This document shows positions 19,902 through 27,972 of a DNA stretch of 32,654 bases, piece by piece. The notes below the pieces were generated by a model. It worked only from the letters and a program-made list of their open reading frames with translations. It had not been told where the DNA came from and made no database searches. A program made the position numbers and the translations under genes. Source of the DNA: Veillonellaceae bacterium (GTDB taxonomy: Bacteria > Bacillota > Negativicutes > JAAYSF01). How positions within the stretch are numbered: the first letter of the stretch is position 1; every line of letters starts with the position of its first letter. Location: contig JAAYSF010000062.1 of NCBI GenBank assembly GCA_012523975.1, positions 1 to 32,654 on the forward strand, in the 5' to 3' direction.

Positions 19902-20583
19902 TTATTGACTCCTTTCTGAATGAGCAATCATCCTGGCTGCAACTTTGGCAGTTGTGGTTATTGTGTTCTGGCGGATTAGGCTTAACATCAGTTGGCAGTA
20001 GACCGATTACAGCCGTAATTGACTTACGCGGTATCAACATGCAGCTTGAGGTTGTCGTTATGCCAATGGTTTCGCCTTGAGAAAGCTGAAGTATAGTAGG
20101 TTGAACGGTAATGTTCCAGTCGTCATAACCTGGGCTAAAGCGGCTGATAGCAGTCAAACCATTTTTTTGCGCCTCTTGGACGATTATTGAATTGATTTGG
20201 TCGGCGGCCATTTCGACGGCAGTGGTAGCGGCCGCGTCCAGCAGCAGGGCTTCTGTATAGCGGCCTTGACCAAAATAGTCTGTAACTGTTTGCTCAATTT
20301 TTTCACCGACTGTTACCGATAGTACAGCAATATCTACGGCTGCAGTTAAGTGCTTCTTTATCGATTTACCGGTTAATTCAAGTTTCGGCTGTGATAAGAT
20401 TAGTCCCCGGCAGCTGTCATACGGGTAAATTGACCAAGAAGCGCGAGGTGTAGCCAACAATTGAGCCTCAAAGCAGATAGCTTCAAGCATAGTAGTTTGA
20501 AAATCAGGCTTCTTTGCTAGTCCGGCATAACGCCTTGTTTCAGCAATATCTATGGATGTCAGTGTCGGAAAATAAATTGGCAA
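19894..20583 (-). CDS. Separate methionine synthase activation (reactivation) domain
   Basis: A 229-residue protein resembling the C-terminal AdoMet-binding activation domain of MetH, which reductively methylates oxidised cobalamin. Visible elements are DIAVLSVTVGEKIEQTV, LLLDAAATTAVEMAADQIN and the AdoMet-binding FSPGYDDWNITVQ, then LIPRKSITAVIGL. The end carries NCQSCSQDDCSF, a Cys cluster also found in stand-alone members; its purpose (metal or redox) is unknown to me. The start is TTG at 20583 behind AGGGGGGAC. Co-transcribed with metH, whose start it overlaps. Confidence 0.85.
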   Translation of the reverse strand: MPIYFPTLTSIDIAETRRYAGLAKKPDFQTTMLEAICFEAQLLATPRASWSIYPYDSCRGLILSQPKLELTGKSIKKHLTAAVDIAVLSVTVGEKIEQTVTDYFGQGRYTEALLLDAAATTAVEMAADQINSIIVQEAQKNGLTAISRFSPGYDDWNITVQPTILQLSQGETIGITTTSSCMLIPRKSITAVIGLLPTDVKPNPPEHNNHNCQSCSQDDCSFRKESIND

Positions 20584-20612
20584 ATTAAGTCCCCCCTGAG
20601 AAATATAGCTAA

Positions 20613-20641
20613 ATTATATCTATTTCGAGCTTAGATTACAA
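20613..20641 (-). promoter_or_regulatory. Promoter of the methionine synthase pair
   Basis: On the minus strand TTGTAA (20641-20636) and TATAAT (20618-20613) are 17 bases apart, 30 bases before the TTG start. No cobalamin or SAM riboswitch fits in the short leader. Confidence 0.65.
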
Positions 20642-20731
20642 TATAGAATTATTATTGACGTAAAGATTGGCAGGATATTTATCAAGAGCGTGGAAAGAAG
20701 TAAATTAGTTTTTGGGATAGAGGTGGAACTT

Positions 20732-21493
20732 TTGGTTAAGGTAATTGCAATCGCAAATCAAAAAGGTGGTGTCGGGAAAACTACTACATCCGTAAACTTA
20801 AGCGCTTGTTTAGCTGAGCTTGGCAAGAAAGTCCTGCTAGTTGATATTGACCCTCAAGGCAACTCAACAAGCGGACTCGGCGTTGACAAGGCCAATATTG
20901 AGCATTGTGTATATGATGCCTTGGTTAATGATGTAGCGTTTACTTCGATAAAACTATCGACACAGGTTAAGAACTTGGACTTGCTGCCAGCAACCATTCA
21001 ATTAGCTGGAGCCGAAATTGAACTAGTATCAATTATGTCGCGTGAAACGAAACTAAAGCGAGCCTTGGATAAAATTAAATATGATTATGACTATGTAATA
21101 ATTGACTGTCCGCCGTCGTTAGGATTGTTAACGATTAATTCACTTACCGCTGCTAATTCTGTTCTGGTTCCCATTCAATGCGAGTTTTATGCCTTAGAAG
21201 GATTATCCCAGTTAATGAAGACTGTTACGCTAGTGCAGCGAAACTTAAATCCAGCACTAACCTTAGAAGGAGTGGTGCTGACAATGTTTGATGCTCGCAC
21301 TAACCTCTCTATTCAGGTTGTTGATGAAGTGAAAAATCATTTCCGGCACAAAGTGTACAAGACTATAATACCACGCAATGTCCGACTCAGTGAGGCCCCA
21401 AGTCATGGTCAGCCTGTTATTAAATATGATCCCAAATCAAAAGGGGCTGAAGTGTATTTTGAGTTAGCTAAAGAGGTGATTGGTGATGAATAA
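20732..21493 (+). CDS. parA: Chromosome partitioning ATPase ParA (Soj)
   Basis: Walker-type ATPase that with ParB and parS moves the origin region apart and, in Bacillus, modulates DnaA. The 253 residues from TTG at 20732 match Soj in length: KVIAIANQKGGVGKTTTSVNL holds the deviant Walker A, VLLVDIDPQGNSTSGLG follows, and DYVIIDCPPSLG is the Walker B region. That TTG has AGAGGTGGAAC at good spacing; a GTG at 20690 would add 14 residues without family similarity. The end overlaps parB by 8 bases. Confidence 0.95.
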   Translation: MVKVIAIANQKGGVGKTTTSVNLSACLAELGKKVLLVDIDPQGNSTSGLGVDKANIEHCVYDALVNDVAFTSIKLSTQVKNLDLLPATIQLAGAEIELVSIMSRETKLKRALDKIKYDYDYVIIDCPPSLGLLTINSLTAANSVLVPIQCEFYALEGLSQLMKTVTLVQRNLNPALTLEGVVLTMFDARTNLSIQVVDEVKNHFRHKVYKTIIPRNVRLSEAPSHGQPVIKYDPKSKGAEVYFELAKEVIGDE

Positions 21494-22385
21494 ACAAGCC
21501 CGTGGTTTAGGGCGCGGTTTAGATGCACTGTTGTCTGGAGCAACGTCTCATGACCAGGATGTAAATGAGATAGACGTGCAAGGAATCAAGCCTAATCCAT
21601 TTCAGCCCCGGCGGGTTTTTGATGATGAAGCAATGGCAGAGCTTATTCAGTCTGTAAAACAGTATGGGGTTATCCAACCAGTTGTTGTCCGAAAGACACT
21701 TAAAGGGTATGAACTGGTAGCTGGTGAAAGGCGCTGGCGGGCATCTAAAGCAGCAGGATTAAAAAAAATTCCGGCGGTTGTTCGTGAATATACTGATGCT
21801 GAAATGACTGAGATAGCCCTGATTGAGAATTTGCAGCGTCAAAACTTAAATCCGGTGGAGGAAGCACTGGCATATCGCAGCTTAATGGAAAAGTTCGGAT
21901 TAACCCAAGAGGAGGTAGCCAAAAAGATTGGCCGCAGCCGGTCCCTTATAGCCAATACTATTAGGCTTTTAAATCTTCCTAAAACCATTCAAGAATATGT
22001 TTCACGTGGAACATTATCAATGGGCCAAGCTAAACCGCTCTTAACATTAGAGTCTGCGGAACTCCAGATAGAGGCTGCCGAGATGATAATTGAGGAAGAC
22101 CTTTCGGCTCGTGATGCAGAGGAACTTGTTCGGCGGCTAGCCGCTAAACCCCGTCAACAGCGACAGCAGCAACAACCTGCGGAAGATAAGGATATATTCG
22201 TTGTCGAGGTCGAGGATCGCTTAAAACTCTTGCTCGGCACACAAGTAAAAATTAAACCGGGTAAACTCAAGAGTAAGATTGAAATAGAATTTTATACAGC
22301 CGAGGATCTCGACCGAATTATTGAAGTGCTGACTGCCCAGCAAATGGCTGCTGCAACCAAGCCCCGCGGTGCATTCATTGTTTAA
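21486..22385 (+). CDS. parB: Chromosome partitioning protein ParB (Spo0J)
   Basis: CTP-dependent clamp that loads at parS, spreads and recruits SMC. The 299 residues begin MNKQARGLGRGLDALLSG, the peptide that stimulates ParA. Then come NPFQPRRVF, the CTP-binding VAGERRWRASKAAGL, ENLQRQNLNPVEEALAY, a helix-turn-helix (LTQEEVAKKIGRSRSLIANTIRLL) and a C-terminal dimer domain after a Gln-rich linker (about 225-238). ATG at 21486 follows AGAGGTGATTG; an upstream TTG is ignored. A parS-like site lies within the gene and a perfect one follows it. Confidence 0.96.
   Translation: MNKQARGLGRGLDALLSGATSHDQDVNEIDVQGIKPNPFQPRRVFDDEAMAELIQSVKQYGVIQPVVVRKTLKGYELVAGERRWRASKAAGLKKIPAVVREYTDAEMTEIALIENLQRQNLNPVEEALAYRSLMEKFGLTQEEVAKKIGRSRSLIANTIRLLNLPKTIQEYVSRGTLSMGQAKPLLTLESAELQIEAAEMIIEEDLSARDAEELVRRLAAKPRQQRQQQQPAEDKDIFVVEVEDRLKLLLGTQVKIKPGKLKSKIEIEFYTAEDLDRIIEVLTAQQMAAATKPRGAFIV
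21998..22013. promoter_or_regulatory. parS-like site inside parB (one mismatch)
   Basis: TGTTTCACGTGGAACA differs from the palindromic parS consensus at one position (G for A). A parS inside parB is also known in Bacillus. Confidence 0.7.
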
Positions 22386-22398
22386 ATGAGAGGTTTGA

Positions 22399-22440
22399 TA
22401 AAAAGTTATTATGTTTCACGTGAAACATAATAACTTTTTA
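22399..22440. promoter_or_regulatory. Perfect parS inside a 42-base palindrome that looks like the parB terminator
   Basis: TGTTTCACGTGAAACA at 22412-22427 is a perfect parS. It is the core of a perfect palindrome from 22399 to 22440 whose outer arms are TAAAAAGTTATTA and its complement, ending in CTTTTTA. The RNA copy would be a long hairpin with a T run, 13 bases after the parB stop. Confidence 0.9.
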
Positions 22441-22458
22441 AATCTAACCAGTATTTAC

Positions 22459-22503
22459 AAATTTCTAACCGCTAAATTCGCCATGCATGCGAAGGGTTTG
22501 GCG
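22459..22503. repeat. Intergenic repeat, copy 2
   Basis: AAATTTCTAACCG, nine or ten extra bases, CATGCATGC, then GAAGGGTTTGGCG. It matches the blocks at 17484-17519 in the same order. Confidence 0.55.
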
Positions 22504-22550
22504 CGAAAGCATTGGACCACGCTGGCGTTTTTTTAATCAAGGAGGTCGTT

Positions 22551-23774
22551 ATGCAAGAAACTCCTAAAGGTTCCCGTTTGCATATTGCTATATTTGGCCG
22601 GCGGAATGCTGGTAAATCAAGCCTTATCAATGCGTTGACTAAGCAAGAGGTTGCTTTAGTATCTGATGTTCCGGGAACGACTACCGACCCAGTTGCTAAA
22701 GCAATGGAAATACCACCGATTGGCCCTGTTGTGATTATCGATACGGCCGGAGTTGATGATGTTGGTCAACTTGGTGAAATGCGTGTTCAGCGAACCAAAG
22801 ATGTGCTGAGTAAGGCTGATATTGCTGTTCTGGTTATTGATGCAACTGCCGAATTAAGTCAGTTTGAGTTGGATTTTGTAACTGGGATTAAAGATCGTGA
22901 TATACCAGTTATCGGAGTAATGAACAAAAGTGATATGGTAATTCAGCCTGAATCGAGTATTCCGGCCTACGAAGAAAAGACAGGGCTGAAATTTGTGATA
23001 GTAAGCGCTTTGACTGGGCAAGGTATCGAGGAGTTAAAAAGTTGTATCATTGAAAAAGCACCGTCTGATTGGGAAGGGCCGCCAATAATCGGTGATTTAA
23101 TCGATAAAGGCGATACTGTTATACTAGTAGTACCAATTGATTCAGCAGCGCCTAGGGGCCGGTTGATCTTGCCCCAGGTACAAACGCTGCGGGATATTAT
23201 TGACAATGACGCGTGCGGTCTAATTGTAAAAGAAAATCAATTAGCGGGAAGCCTGGCACTGCTCCGGACTCCGCCCAAATTAGTAGTAACCGACTCGCAG
23301 ATTTTTAAGCAAGTGGACCAAGCTACACCGAATGATGTTGCATTAACATCATTTTCAGTGCTGTTTGCACGGCATAAAGGCGACTTGGCGACTTTTGCTG
23401 CCGGCGCTAAGGCTATACAAGCTCTGAAACCTGGCGACAAGGTATTAATAGCTGAGGCCTGCACCCACCATCGTCAGCAAGACGATATCGGCACAGTTAA
23501 AATTCCCCGTTGGCTGAATCAAGCTGTCGGCGGTGAGTTAAGCTATACCTGGATCTCTGGTGGCCAATTTCCGGCCGATTTACAGCAATATAAGCTTGTT
23601 GTCCATTGTGGAGCATGCATGATTACCCGGCGGGAAATGCTAAACAGGTTAAGTGTTATACGGAAGAGCTCCGTACCAATCGTTAATTATGGCCTGCTGA
23701 TTGCCTATCTTAATGGCATCCTTGACCGGGCATTAGCGCCTTTTCCCGAGATTAAGCAGATAATTAGTCAATAA
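22551..23774 (+). CDS. hydF: [FeFe]-hydrogenase maturation GTPase HydF
   Basis: Scaffold GTPase on which HydE and HydG build the diiron subcluster before it is passed to [FeFe]-hydrogenase. The 407 residues have an N-terminal G domain: GRRNAGKSSLINALT, DVPGTTTD, DTAGVDD and NKSD. The C-terminal cluster-binding domain has CTHHRQQDD and, about 48 residues on, HCGACM, the known C-x-H...H-C-x-x-C iron-sulfur ligands. ATG at 22551 follows AAGGAGGTCG. hydE, hydG and the hydrogenase are not in the window. The gene lies 14 bases before a cysteine-desulfurase-family gene. Confidence 0.95.
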   Translation: MQETPKGSRLHIAIFGRRNAGKSSLINALTKQEVALVSDVPGTTTDPVAKAMEIPPIGPVVIIDTAGVDDVGQLGEMRVQRTKDVLSKADIAVLVIDATAELSQFELDFVTGIKDRDIPVIGVMNKSDMVIQPESSIPAYEEKTGLKFVIVSALTGQGIEELKSCIIEKAPSDWEGPPIIGDLIDKGDTVILVVPIDSAAPRGRLILPQVQTLRDIIDNDACGLIVKENQLAGSLALLRTPPKLVVTDSQIFKQVDQATPNDVALTSFSVLFARHKGDLATFAAGAKAIQALKPGDKVLIAEACTHHRQQDDIGTVKIPRWLNQAVGGELSYTWISGGQFPADLQQYKLVVHCGACMITRREMLNRLSVIRKSSVPIVNYGLLIAYLNGILDRALAPFPEIKQIISQ

Positions 23775-23787
23775 TGGTGGGGATGAT

Positions 23788-24939
23788 GTGATTTATCTTG
23801 ATAATGCAGCGACAACCTGGCCTAAGCCGGAAGAAGTTTATCTGGCGGTAGATACCTGTCTGCGCGGAATTGGCGGTAATCCTGGACGAGGCGGACATGG
23901 TAACGCTAGAATGGCCGGTCATATTCTGTATCAAGCAAGAGAAGCCCTTGCTCAACTGCTTAATATAAAACAGCCGACAAATATTATTTTCACCTATAAT
24001 GCTACCGATGCATTAAATACAGCAATTTTAGGGTCATTAAAAGCCGTTGATCATATTGTGACAACTTCAATGGAACACAATGCCATAGCCAGACCGCTAC
24101 GAAGTTTGGAAAAATGCGGCACTAACCTGACGGTTGTCGTAAGCGACAAACAAGGCAGGACGGATTTATCGGCTGTCGAACAGGCGTTAAAGACCGGCGC
24201 AAAAGCTGTAGTTATGAGCCACGCCTCGAATGTTACCGGAACAATTATGTCCATTGCTGAAGTCGGGGCTATGGCAGTGCAATACGGCAGTCTCTTTATT
24301 GTTGATGCTGCCCAAACTGCCGGGGTAGAAATGATTGACGTTGAGCAAATGAATATAGATATGCTGGCTTTTAGCGGTCATAAAGGACTCTTTGGTCCGC
24401 AGGGGACAGGCGGACTGTATGTTAGACCCGGCGTTGAGATCAGCCCGCTAAGGTATGGCGGGACGGGAAGCCTTTCTGAATTAGATATTCAGCCGGAGTT
24501 TCTGCCGGACCGACTGGAAAGCGGCACGCCCAATACACCCGGAATTGCCGGTCTCTTAGCCGGTGTTAAGTTTATTTTGAAGACTGGGCAGGAAAATATT
24601 CGTGTTAAGGAATTAGAACTTGCTAAAAAGCTGATTGACGGTTTGAATAATATTCCCGAGGTAGAAGTTTACGGTCCAATCAGCACTAACGATAGGACTG
24701 CTGTTGTTTCATTTAATATTGAGGGCATGGACGGCGGTGAGGTTGCTCACCTTTTAGACAGTGAGTTTGAAATTGCCTGTCGAGCCGGTTTGCATTGTGC
24801 GCCGTGGGCTCACCGGACAATTGGTACGATTAATACGGGGACTGTTAGGTTCAGCCCCGGGTATTTCAATAGTAAAGAAGATGTTGATAATGCACTAGCT
24901 GCAGTTAATGCACTTGGTAGAAGGAGAAGATTTAAATGA
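23788..24939 (+). CDS. Cysteine desulfurase / selenocysteine lyase family enzyme
   Basis: PLP-dependent class V aminotransferase of 383 residues. MIYLDNAATTWPKPEEV opens the fold, the His in SMEHNAIARPL stacks on PLP, DAAQTAGV holds the PLP Asp, and Lys in FSGHKGLFGPQGTG forms the Schiff base. RAGLHCAPWAHRTIG carries the active-site Cys typical of the SufS-like group. It belongs to the subfamily of cysteine desulfurase-like proteins often found near selenium genes. It could supply sulfur for iron-sulfur clusters (next to hydF) or act in selenium delivery (selAB lie 4 kb on); substrate cannot be told from sequence. Start GTG at 23788 behind GGTGGGGATGAT. The stop overlaps the next start by 4 bases. 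Confidence 0.88.
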   Translation: MIYLDNAATTWPKPEEVYLAVDTCLRGIGGNPGRGGHGNARMAGHILYQAREALAQLLNIKQPTNIIFTYNATDALNTAILGSLKAVDHIVTTSMEHNAIARPLRSLEKCGTNLTVVVSDKQGRTDLSAVEQALKTGAKAVVMSHASNVTGTIMSIAEVGAMAVQYGSLFIVDAAQTAGVEMIDVEQMNIDMLAFSGHKGLFGPQGTGGLYVRPGVEISPLRYGGTGSLSELDIQPEFLPDRLESGTPNTPGIAGLLAGVKFILKTGQENIRVKELELAKKLIDGLNNIPEVEVYGPISTNDRTAVVSFNIEGMDGGEVAHLLDSEFEIACRAGLHCAPWAHRTIGTINTGTVRFSPGYFNSKEDVDNALAAVNALGRRRRFK

Positions 24940-25616
24940 CAGGCACGTTGGTAAATGTCGTTGCGGTATTGATTGGATCGGGCATTGGCCTAATGCTGAA
25001 GCGGGGGATTCCGGACAAATACCAAGCAACCATAATGCAGGGGATAGCGTTGGTAGTTGGTTTGATTGGTTTGCAAATGGCGTTTAAGACACAAAATATG
25101 CTTGTTGTTATAATTAGTATGGCTCTAGGGGGAATAATCGGCGAAGCAATTAATATTGATAAAATGCTTAAAAAAGCCGGTGATCGGCTGTCAGAGCGAT
25201 TGGGCAGTAAATACGGCGATGTCGGTAGGGGGTTTGTTACTGCCAGTTTGGTATATTGCGTCGGTGCAATGGCAGTAGTCGGTTCAATTCAAGAAGGATT
25301 AACCGGAGACACAAGTACCTTATTTGCTAAATCTGCTCTTGATGGATTAACGGCAATTATCTTTGGTTCAAGTATGGGAATAGGGGTGGCATTTTCAAGT
25401 ATTTCCATTTTTGTGTATCAAGGTACGCTGACATTATTAGCTATGGCCTTTGGCAATATATTGCCGGACAGTTCGGTCACCGAAATGACGGCAGTCGGCG
25501 GGTTGTTGATTGTCGGTATATGCCTCTTAATGTTGGAAATCAAAGAGATTAAGGTTGCAAATTTGTTGCCTGCTATTCCTGTCGCGGCTGTGATTGCTGC
25601 TTTTTGGCCAATGTAA
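24936..25616 (+). CDS. DUF554 family membrane protein
   Basis: A 226-residue, very hydrophobic protein with six to seven likely membrane segments, including VNVVAVLIGSGIGLML, MLVVIISMALGGIIG, VTASLVYCVGAMAVVGSI and LLIVGICLLMLEI. The GSIQEGLTGD and LDGLTAIIFGSSMGIGVAFSS blocks are typical of DUF554 (YdfK-like) proteins, whose function is not established. ATG at 24936 overlaps the preceding stop (ATGA), with AGAAGGAGAAG upstream, so it is co-translated with the desulfurase-like gene. Confidence 0.88.
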   Translation: MTGTLVNVVAVLIGSGIGLMLKRGIPDKYQATIMQGIALVVGLIGLQMAFKTQNMLVVIISMALGGIIGEAINIDKMLKKAGDRLSERLGSKYGDVGRGFVTASLVYCVGAMAVVGSIQEGLTGDTSTLFAKSALDGLTAIIFGSSMGIGVAFSSISIFVYQGTLTLLAMAFGNILPDSSVTEMTAVGGLLIVGICLLMLEIKEIKVANLLPAIPVAAVIAAFWPM

Positions 25617-25648
25617 TTATTTTATCGCTTGAAAGGTGAGAGAGAATC

Positions 25649-26167
25649 ATGGAGTATTTAACGCTGTTCTCAACTCTGGTTATGGGGAATCTGCAATATG
25701 TCCTATTAGGCATGACAGTTATGATACTGTTAGCACTAATTATTTTTATTAATATAAATATCAAAATGGCAAAGATGAACCGCCGCTATCGTAAAATGAT
25801 GCAGGGTATGGAAGGGGTAAATATTGAGCGCCTGCTAATGGGGCATATTGATGAGGTTCGGCAGACAGTAGCCAAAGTTGAGCAGCTTTCAGCAGCTTGC
25901 AGTCAGATGGAGAATATCTCAAAGTCTTGTGTTCAGAAGATGGGAATTGTTAGATTCAATGCCTTTGAAGATACTGGGAGTGATCTCAGTTATGCCGTTG
26001 CTTTACTCGACGGAAATAATAATGGCGTTATATTATCTAGTATTTTCGGACGGAGTGAATCACGATCATATGCGAAACCAGTGGTAGACGGGCAATCTTC
26101 ATACTTTTTAACAAATGAGGAGAAACAAGCCTTGGAATTGGCTATGAAAAAAAATAATCCAAGCTAG
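25649..26167 (+). CDS. DUF4446 family protein
   Basis: A 172-residue protein with one N-terminal membrane helix (VLLGMTVMILLALIIFINI), a short basic patch (KMNRRYRKMMQG), a coiled-coil-like helix (IDEVRQTVAKVEQLSAACSQM) and a C-terminal domain with VQKMGIVRFNAFEDTGSDLSYAVALLD, which is characteristic of DUF4446. The function of the family is unknown. It is common near parAB, M23 peptidase and bactofilin genes in Clostridia and Negativicutes. ATG at 25649 follows GAAAGGTGAGAG. Confidence 0.85.
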   Translation: MEYLTLFSTLVMGNLQYVLLGMTVMILLALIIFININIKMAKMNRRYRKMMQGMEGVNIERLLMGHIDEVRQTVAKVEQLSAACSQMENISKSCVQKMGIVRFNAFEDTGSDLSYAVALLDGNNNGVILSSIFGRSESRSYAKPVVDGQSSYFLTNEEKQALELAMKKNNPS

Positions 26168-26235
26168 CAGGTGTATACCAAAATTTGCCGAATATATGGT
26201 GCTGTAAGCCTTTTTGCTTGTTAGGAGGTTGGATT

Positions 26236-27159
26236 TTGGACGATAAAAAATCTGCACCAGATAGGCGAGAGTATACCTTAATGTTTGTGCCACATAACGG
26301 CCAGGCTATCCGCAGTATAAAAATACCGATTAAAGCAATTAAAGTAGTATCAGGCCTAATCTGCCTCTTATTAGTAGTTGGAGCCGGCTTTGGATTAAAG
26401 TATACTGCTACAATTAGGGCAGCCTATGCCGAAAGAGCCGAGTTAGAGGCTCTTCGCCAAACAAATGGGGCTCAGCATCAGCAGCTTGAACAATTAACTC
26501 AGGCCACGGCGGAATTACAGCGCGATATGGATCGGCTGAACATTCTTGATACTGAAATTCGCCGCATGGTAAACGCTGACGAACAGCCTGAGGTCTCACG
26601 GTCTGGGGTTGTCAGACCGAATATTTCTAATGGCGGACAAGGTGGACCTATTGTCAAACCATCCTTAAATGAACTTAATGATTATGTTGCAAATCTTAAA
26701 GATCAGATTAAATATCGCGAAGAAAGTCTAACTAACCTGCGGGAGATCCTAATCGAACGAAACGCTAGGTTCAACGCCACTCCTTCATTATGGCCGGCTA
26801 GCGGTGAAGTAACATCACGCTTTGGCTGGCGGAGTTCACCATTCGGTGGAGGCAGTGACTGGCATCCTGGTATTGATATAGCCAATAGTACAGGAACCCC
26901 GATTATTGCTACAGCAGCCGGTGAGGTTGTTCACAGCGGCTGGTACAGCGGGTACGGGAAAATGGTTAAGATTGACCATGGTAACGGCATAGTTACTCTT
27001 TATGCTCACAATTCGCAAAATAATGTGCGCGAAGGCCAGCAGGTGGAAAAAGGCGAAGTCATTGCCTATATGGGCAGTACCGGCTGGAGCACCGGTTCTC
27101 ATGTCCATTATGAGGTAAGAGTCAATGGGACGGCCGTTAATCCGGCTAACTTCTTATAG
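26236..27159 (+). CDS. Membrane-anchored M23 (LytM-type) peptidase
   Basis: Predicted zinc metallopeptidase of peptidoglycan cross-bridges or stems, or a regulator with this fold. From TTG at 26236 (behind TAGGAGG) it has 307 residues: a cytoplasmic start, one membrane helix (VVSGLICLLLVVGAGFGL, about 37-55), a coiled coil (about 65-115), a linker, and a C-terminal M23 domain. The zinc ligands are visible: H and D in WHPGIDIA and H in HVHYEV, with GYGKMVKIDHGNGIVTLYAH in between. It precedes a bactofilin gene, a pairing known from cell-shape systems. All catalytic residues seem present, so an active enzyme is expected. Confidence 0.92.
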   Translation: MDDKKSAPDRREYTLMFVPHNGQAIRSIKIPIKAIKVVSGLICLLLVVGAGFGLKYTATIRAAYAERAELEALRQTNGAQHQQLEQLTQATAELQRDMDRLNILDTEIRRMVNADEQPEVSRSGVVRPNISNGGQGGPIVKPSLNELNDYVANLKDQIKYREESLTNLREILIERNARFNATPSLWPASGEVTSRFGWRSSPFGGGSDWHPGIDIANSTGTPIIATAAGEVVHSGWYSGYGKMVKIDHGNGIVTLYAHNSQNNVREGQQVEKGEVIAYMGSTGWSTGSHVHYEVRVNGTAVNPANFL

Positions 27160-27218
27160 CCTAATTACCGGCGTATGGTGTTTAAGTGCACTAATCTTGC
27201 GAAAGGCAGTGTGAATAA

Positions 27219-27617
27219 ATGTTTGGCAAAAAAAAACCTGTATTAAGTGAAGAAGTTGAAACAGTAGTTGGTCAGGAGACAACCGTCAAAGGGTCTATTT
27301 CGGCTAAAGGATCGGTTCGCGTAGACGGAACGTTGGAAGGCGAATTGGAGACTAAGGCAACCGCGGTAATTGGCCAAAATGGCAAGGCCATGGCCCAGAT
27401 AACGGCTGCTAATGCTACAATTGCTGGGTTTGTTAAGGGTAATGTTTCTGTCAGCGGCCGCCTTGAGCTTTTGCCAACAGCAAAACTTTATGGCGATATT
27501 AAGGTAGGCGCGCTTATCATTGGTGAAGGCGCAGTTTTTAAAGGCGCCTGCCAAATGCTTAATAATATTGAGGAGAGCCCACAAAAAGGTGATAATAATA
27601 AACGCTCAGGCAAATAG
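27219..27617 (+). CDS. Bactofilin (polymer-forming cytoskeletal protein)
   Basis: A 132-residue bactofilin. The core GQETTVKGSISAKGSVRVDG, LEGELETKATAVIGQNG, ANATIAGFVKGNVSVSGRL and AKLYGDIKVGALIIGEGAVFKG shows the repeated hydrophobic-Gly pattern of the right-handed beta-helix that polymerises without nucleotides. Known bactofilins scaffold cell-wall enzymes, and an M23 peptidase lies directly upstream. In other bacteria such pairs set cell shape, stalks or spore features; the role here is inferred. The final codons are part of the terminator hairpin. Confidence 0.92.
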   Translation: MFGKKKPVLSEEVETVVGQETTVKGSISAKGSVRVDGTLEGELETKATAVIGQNGKAMAQITAANATIAGFVKGNVSVSGRLELLPTAKLYGDIKVGALIIGEGAVFKGACQMLNNIEESPQKGDNNKRSGK

Positions 27618-27632
27618 CCTGAGCGTTTTATT
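27601..27632 (+). terminator. Terminator overlapping the bactofilin stop
   Basis: AACGCTCAGGC (27601-27611) pairs perfectly with GCCTGAGCGTT (27617-27627), followed by TTATTATT. The 5' arm is coding and the loop holds the TAG. Confidence 0.85.
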
Positions 27633-27682
27633 ATTGGATAATTAGCTTTAGATTTGGTAAATCTAAGGCTGGAGGTGAGAGC

Positions 27683-27919
27683 ATGCAAGGACTTATTGCT
27701 GTCGAAAAAAATCTAAGCAACCTGTTTGAAGCCTTAGAAACTAGTGGCTATGAAGTGGTACCGCTTGATAACGCTGATATGGATACTGTGGATGCCATTG
27801 TATTAAGTGGACTTGACATCAATCTAATGAACATGCAGGACGTTGTAACAAACGTACCGGTCATCAATGCTTCCGGCAAAACTCCAACTGATATTCTTGA
27901 AGAGCTTGAAAAACTATAA
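27683..27919 (+). CDS. YkuS-like (UPF0180) small protein
   Basis: A 78-residue protein of the UPF0180/YkuS type: IAVEKNLSNLFEALETSGYEVV, then AIVLSGLDINLMNMQDV and VPVINASGKTPTDILEELE. The alternating strand-helix pattern looks like a small Rossmann-like domain, and the family has no established function. It has its own ribosome binding site (GGAGGTGAGAG) and follows the bactofilin terminator, so it probably has a separate promoter. Confidence 0.8.
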   Translation: MQGLIAVEKNLSNLFEALETSGYEVVPLDNADMDTVDAIVLSGLDINLMNMQDVVTNVPVINASGKTPTDILEELEKL

Positions 27920-27929
27920 ATGGAGACTT

Positions 27930-27961
27930 AATTCAGATGGTATTTTAACGTCATCTGAATT
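27930..27961 (+). terminator. Hairpin after the YkuS-like gene
   Basis: AATTCAGATG (27930-27939) pairs perfectly with CATCTGAATT (27952-27961), with a 12-base loop. There is no T run, so it may be a weak terminator or a 3' stabilising hairpin. Confidence 0.45.
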
Positions 27962-27972
27962 CTAATCGGAAT

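Noticed and set aside
20584-20689. Cobalamin or SAM riboswitch before the methionine synthase pair
   Set aside because: The leader from the -10 to the start codon is about 30 bases, too short, and no conserved blocks are seen.
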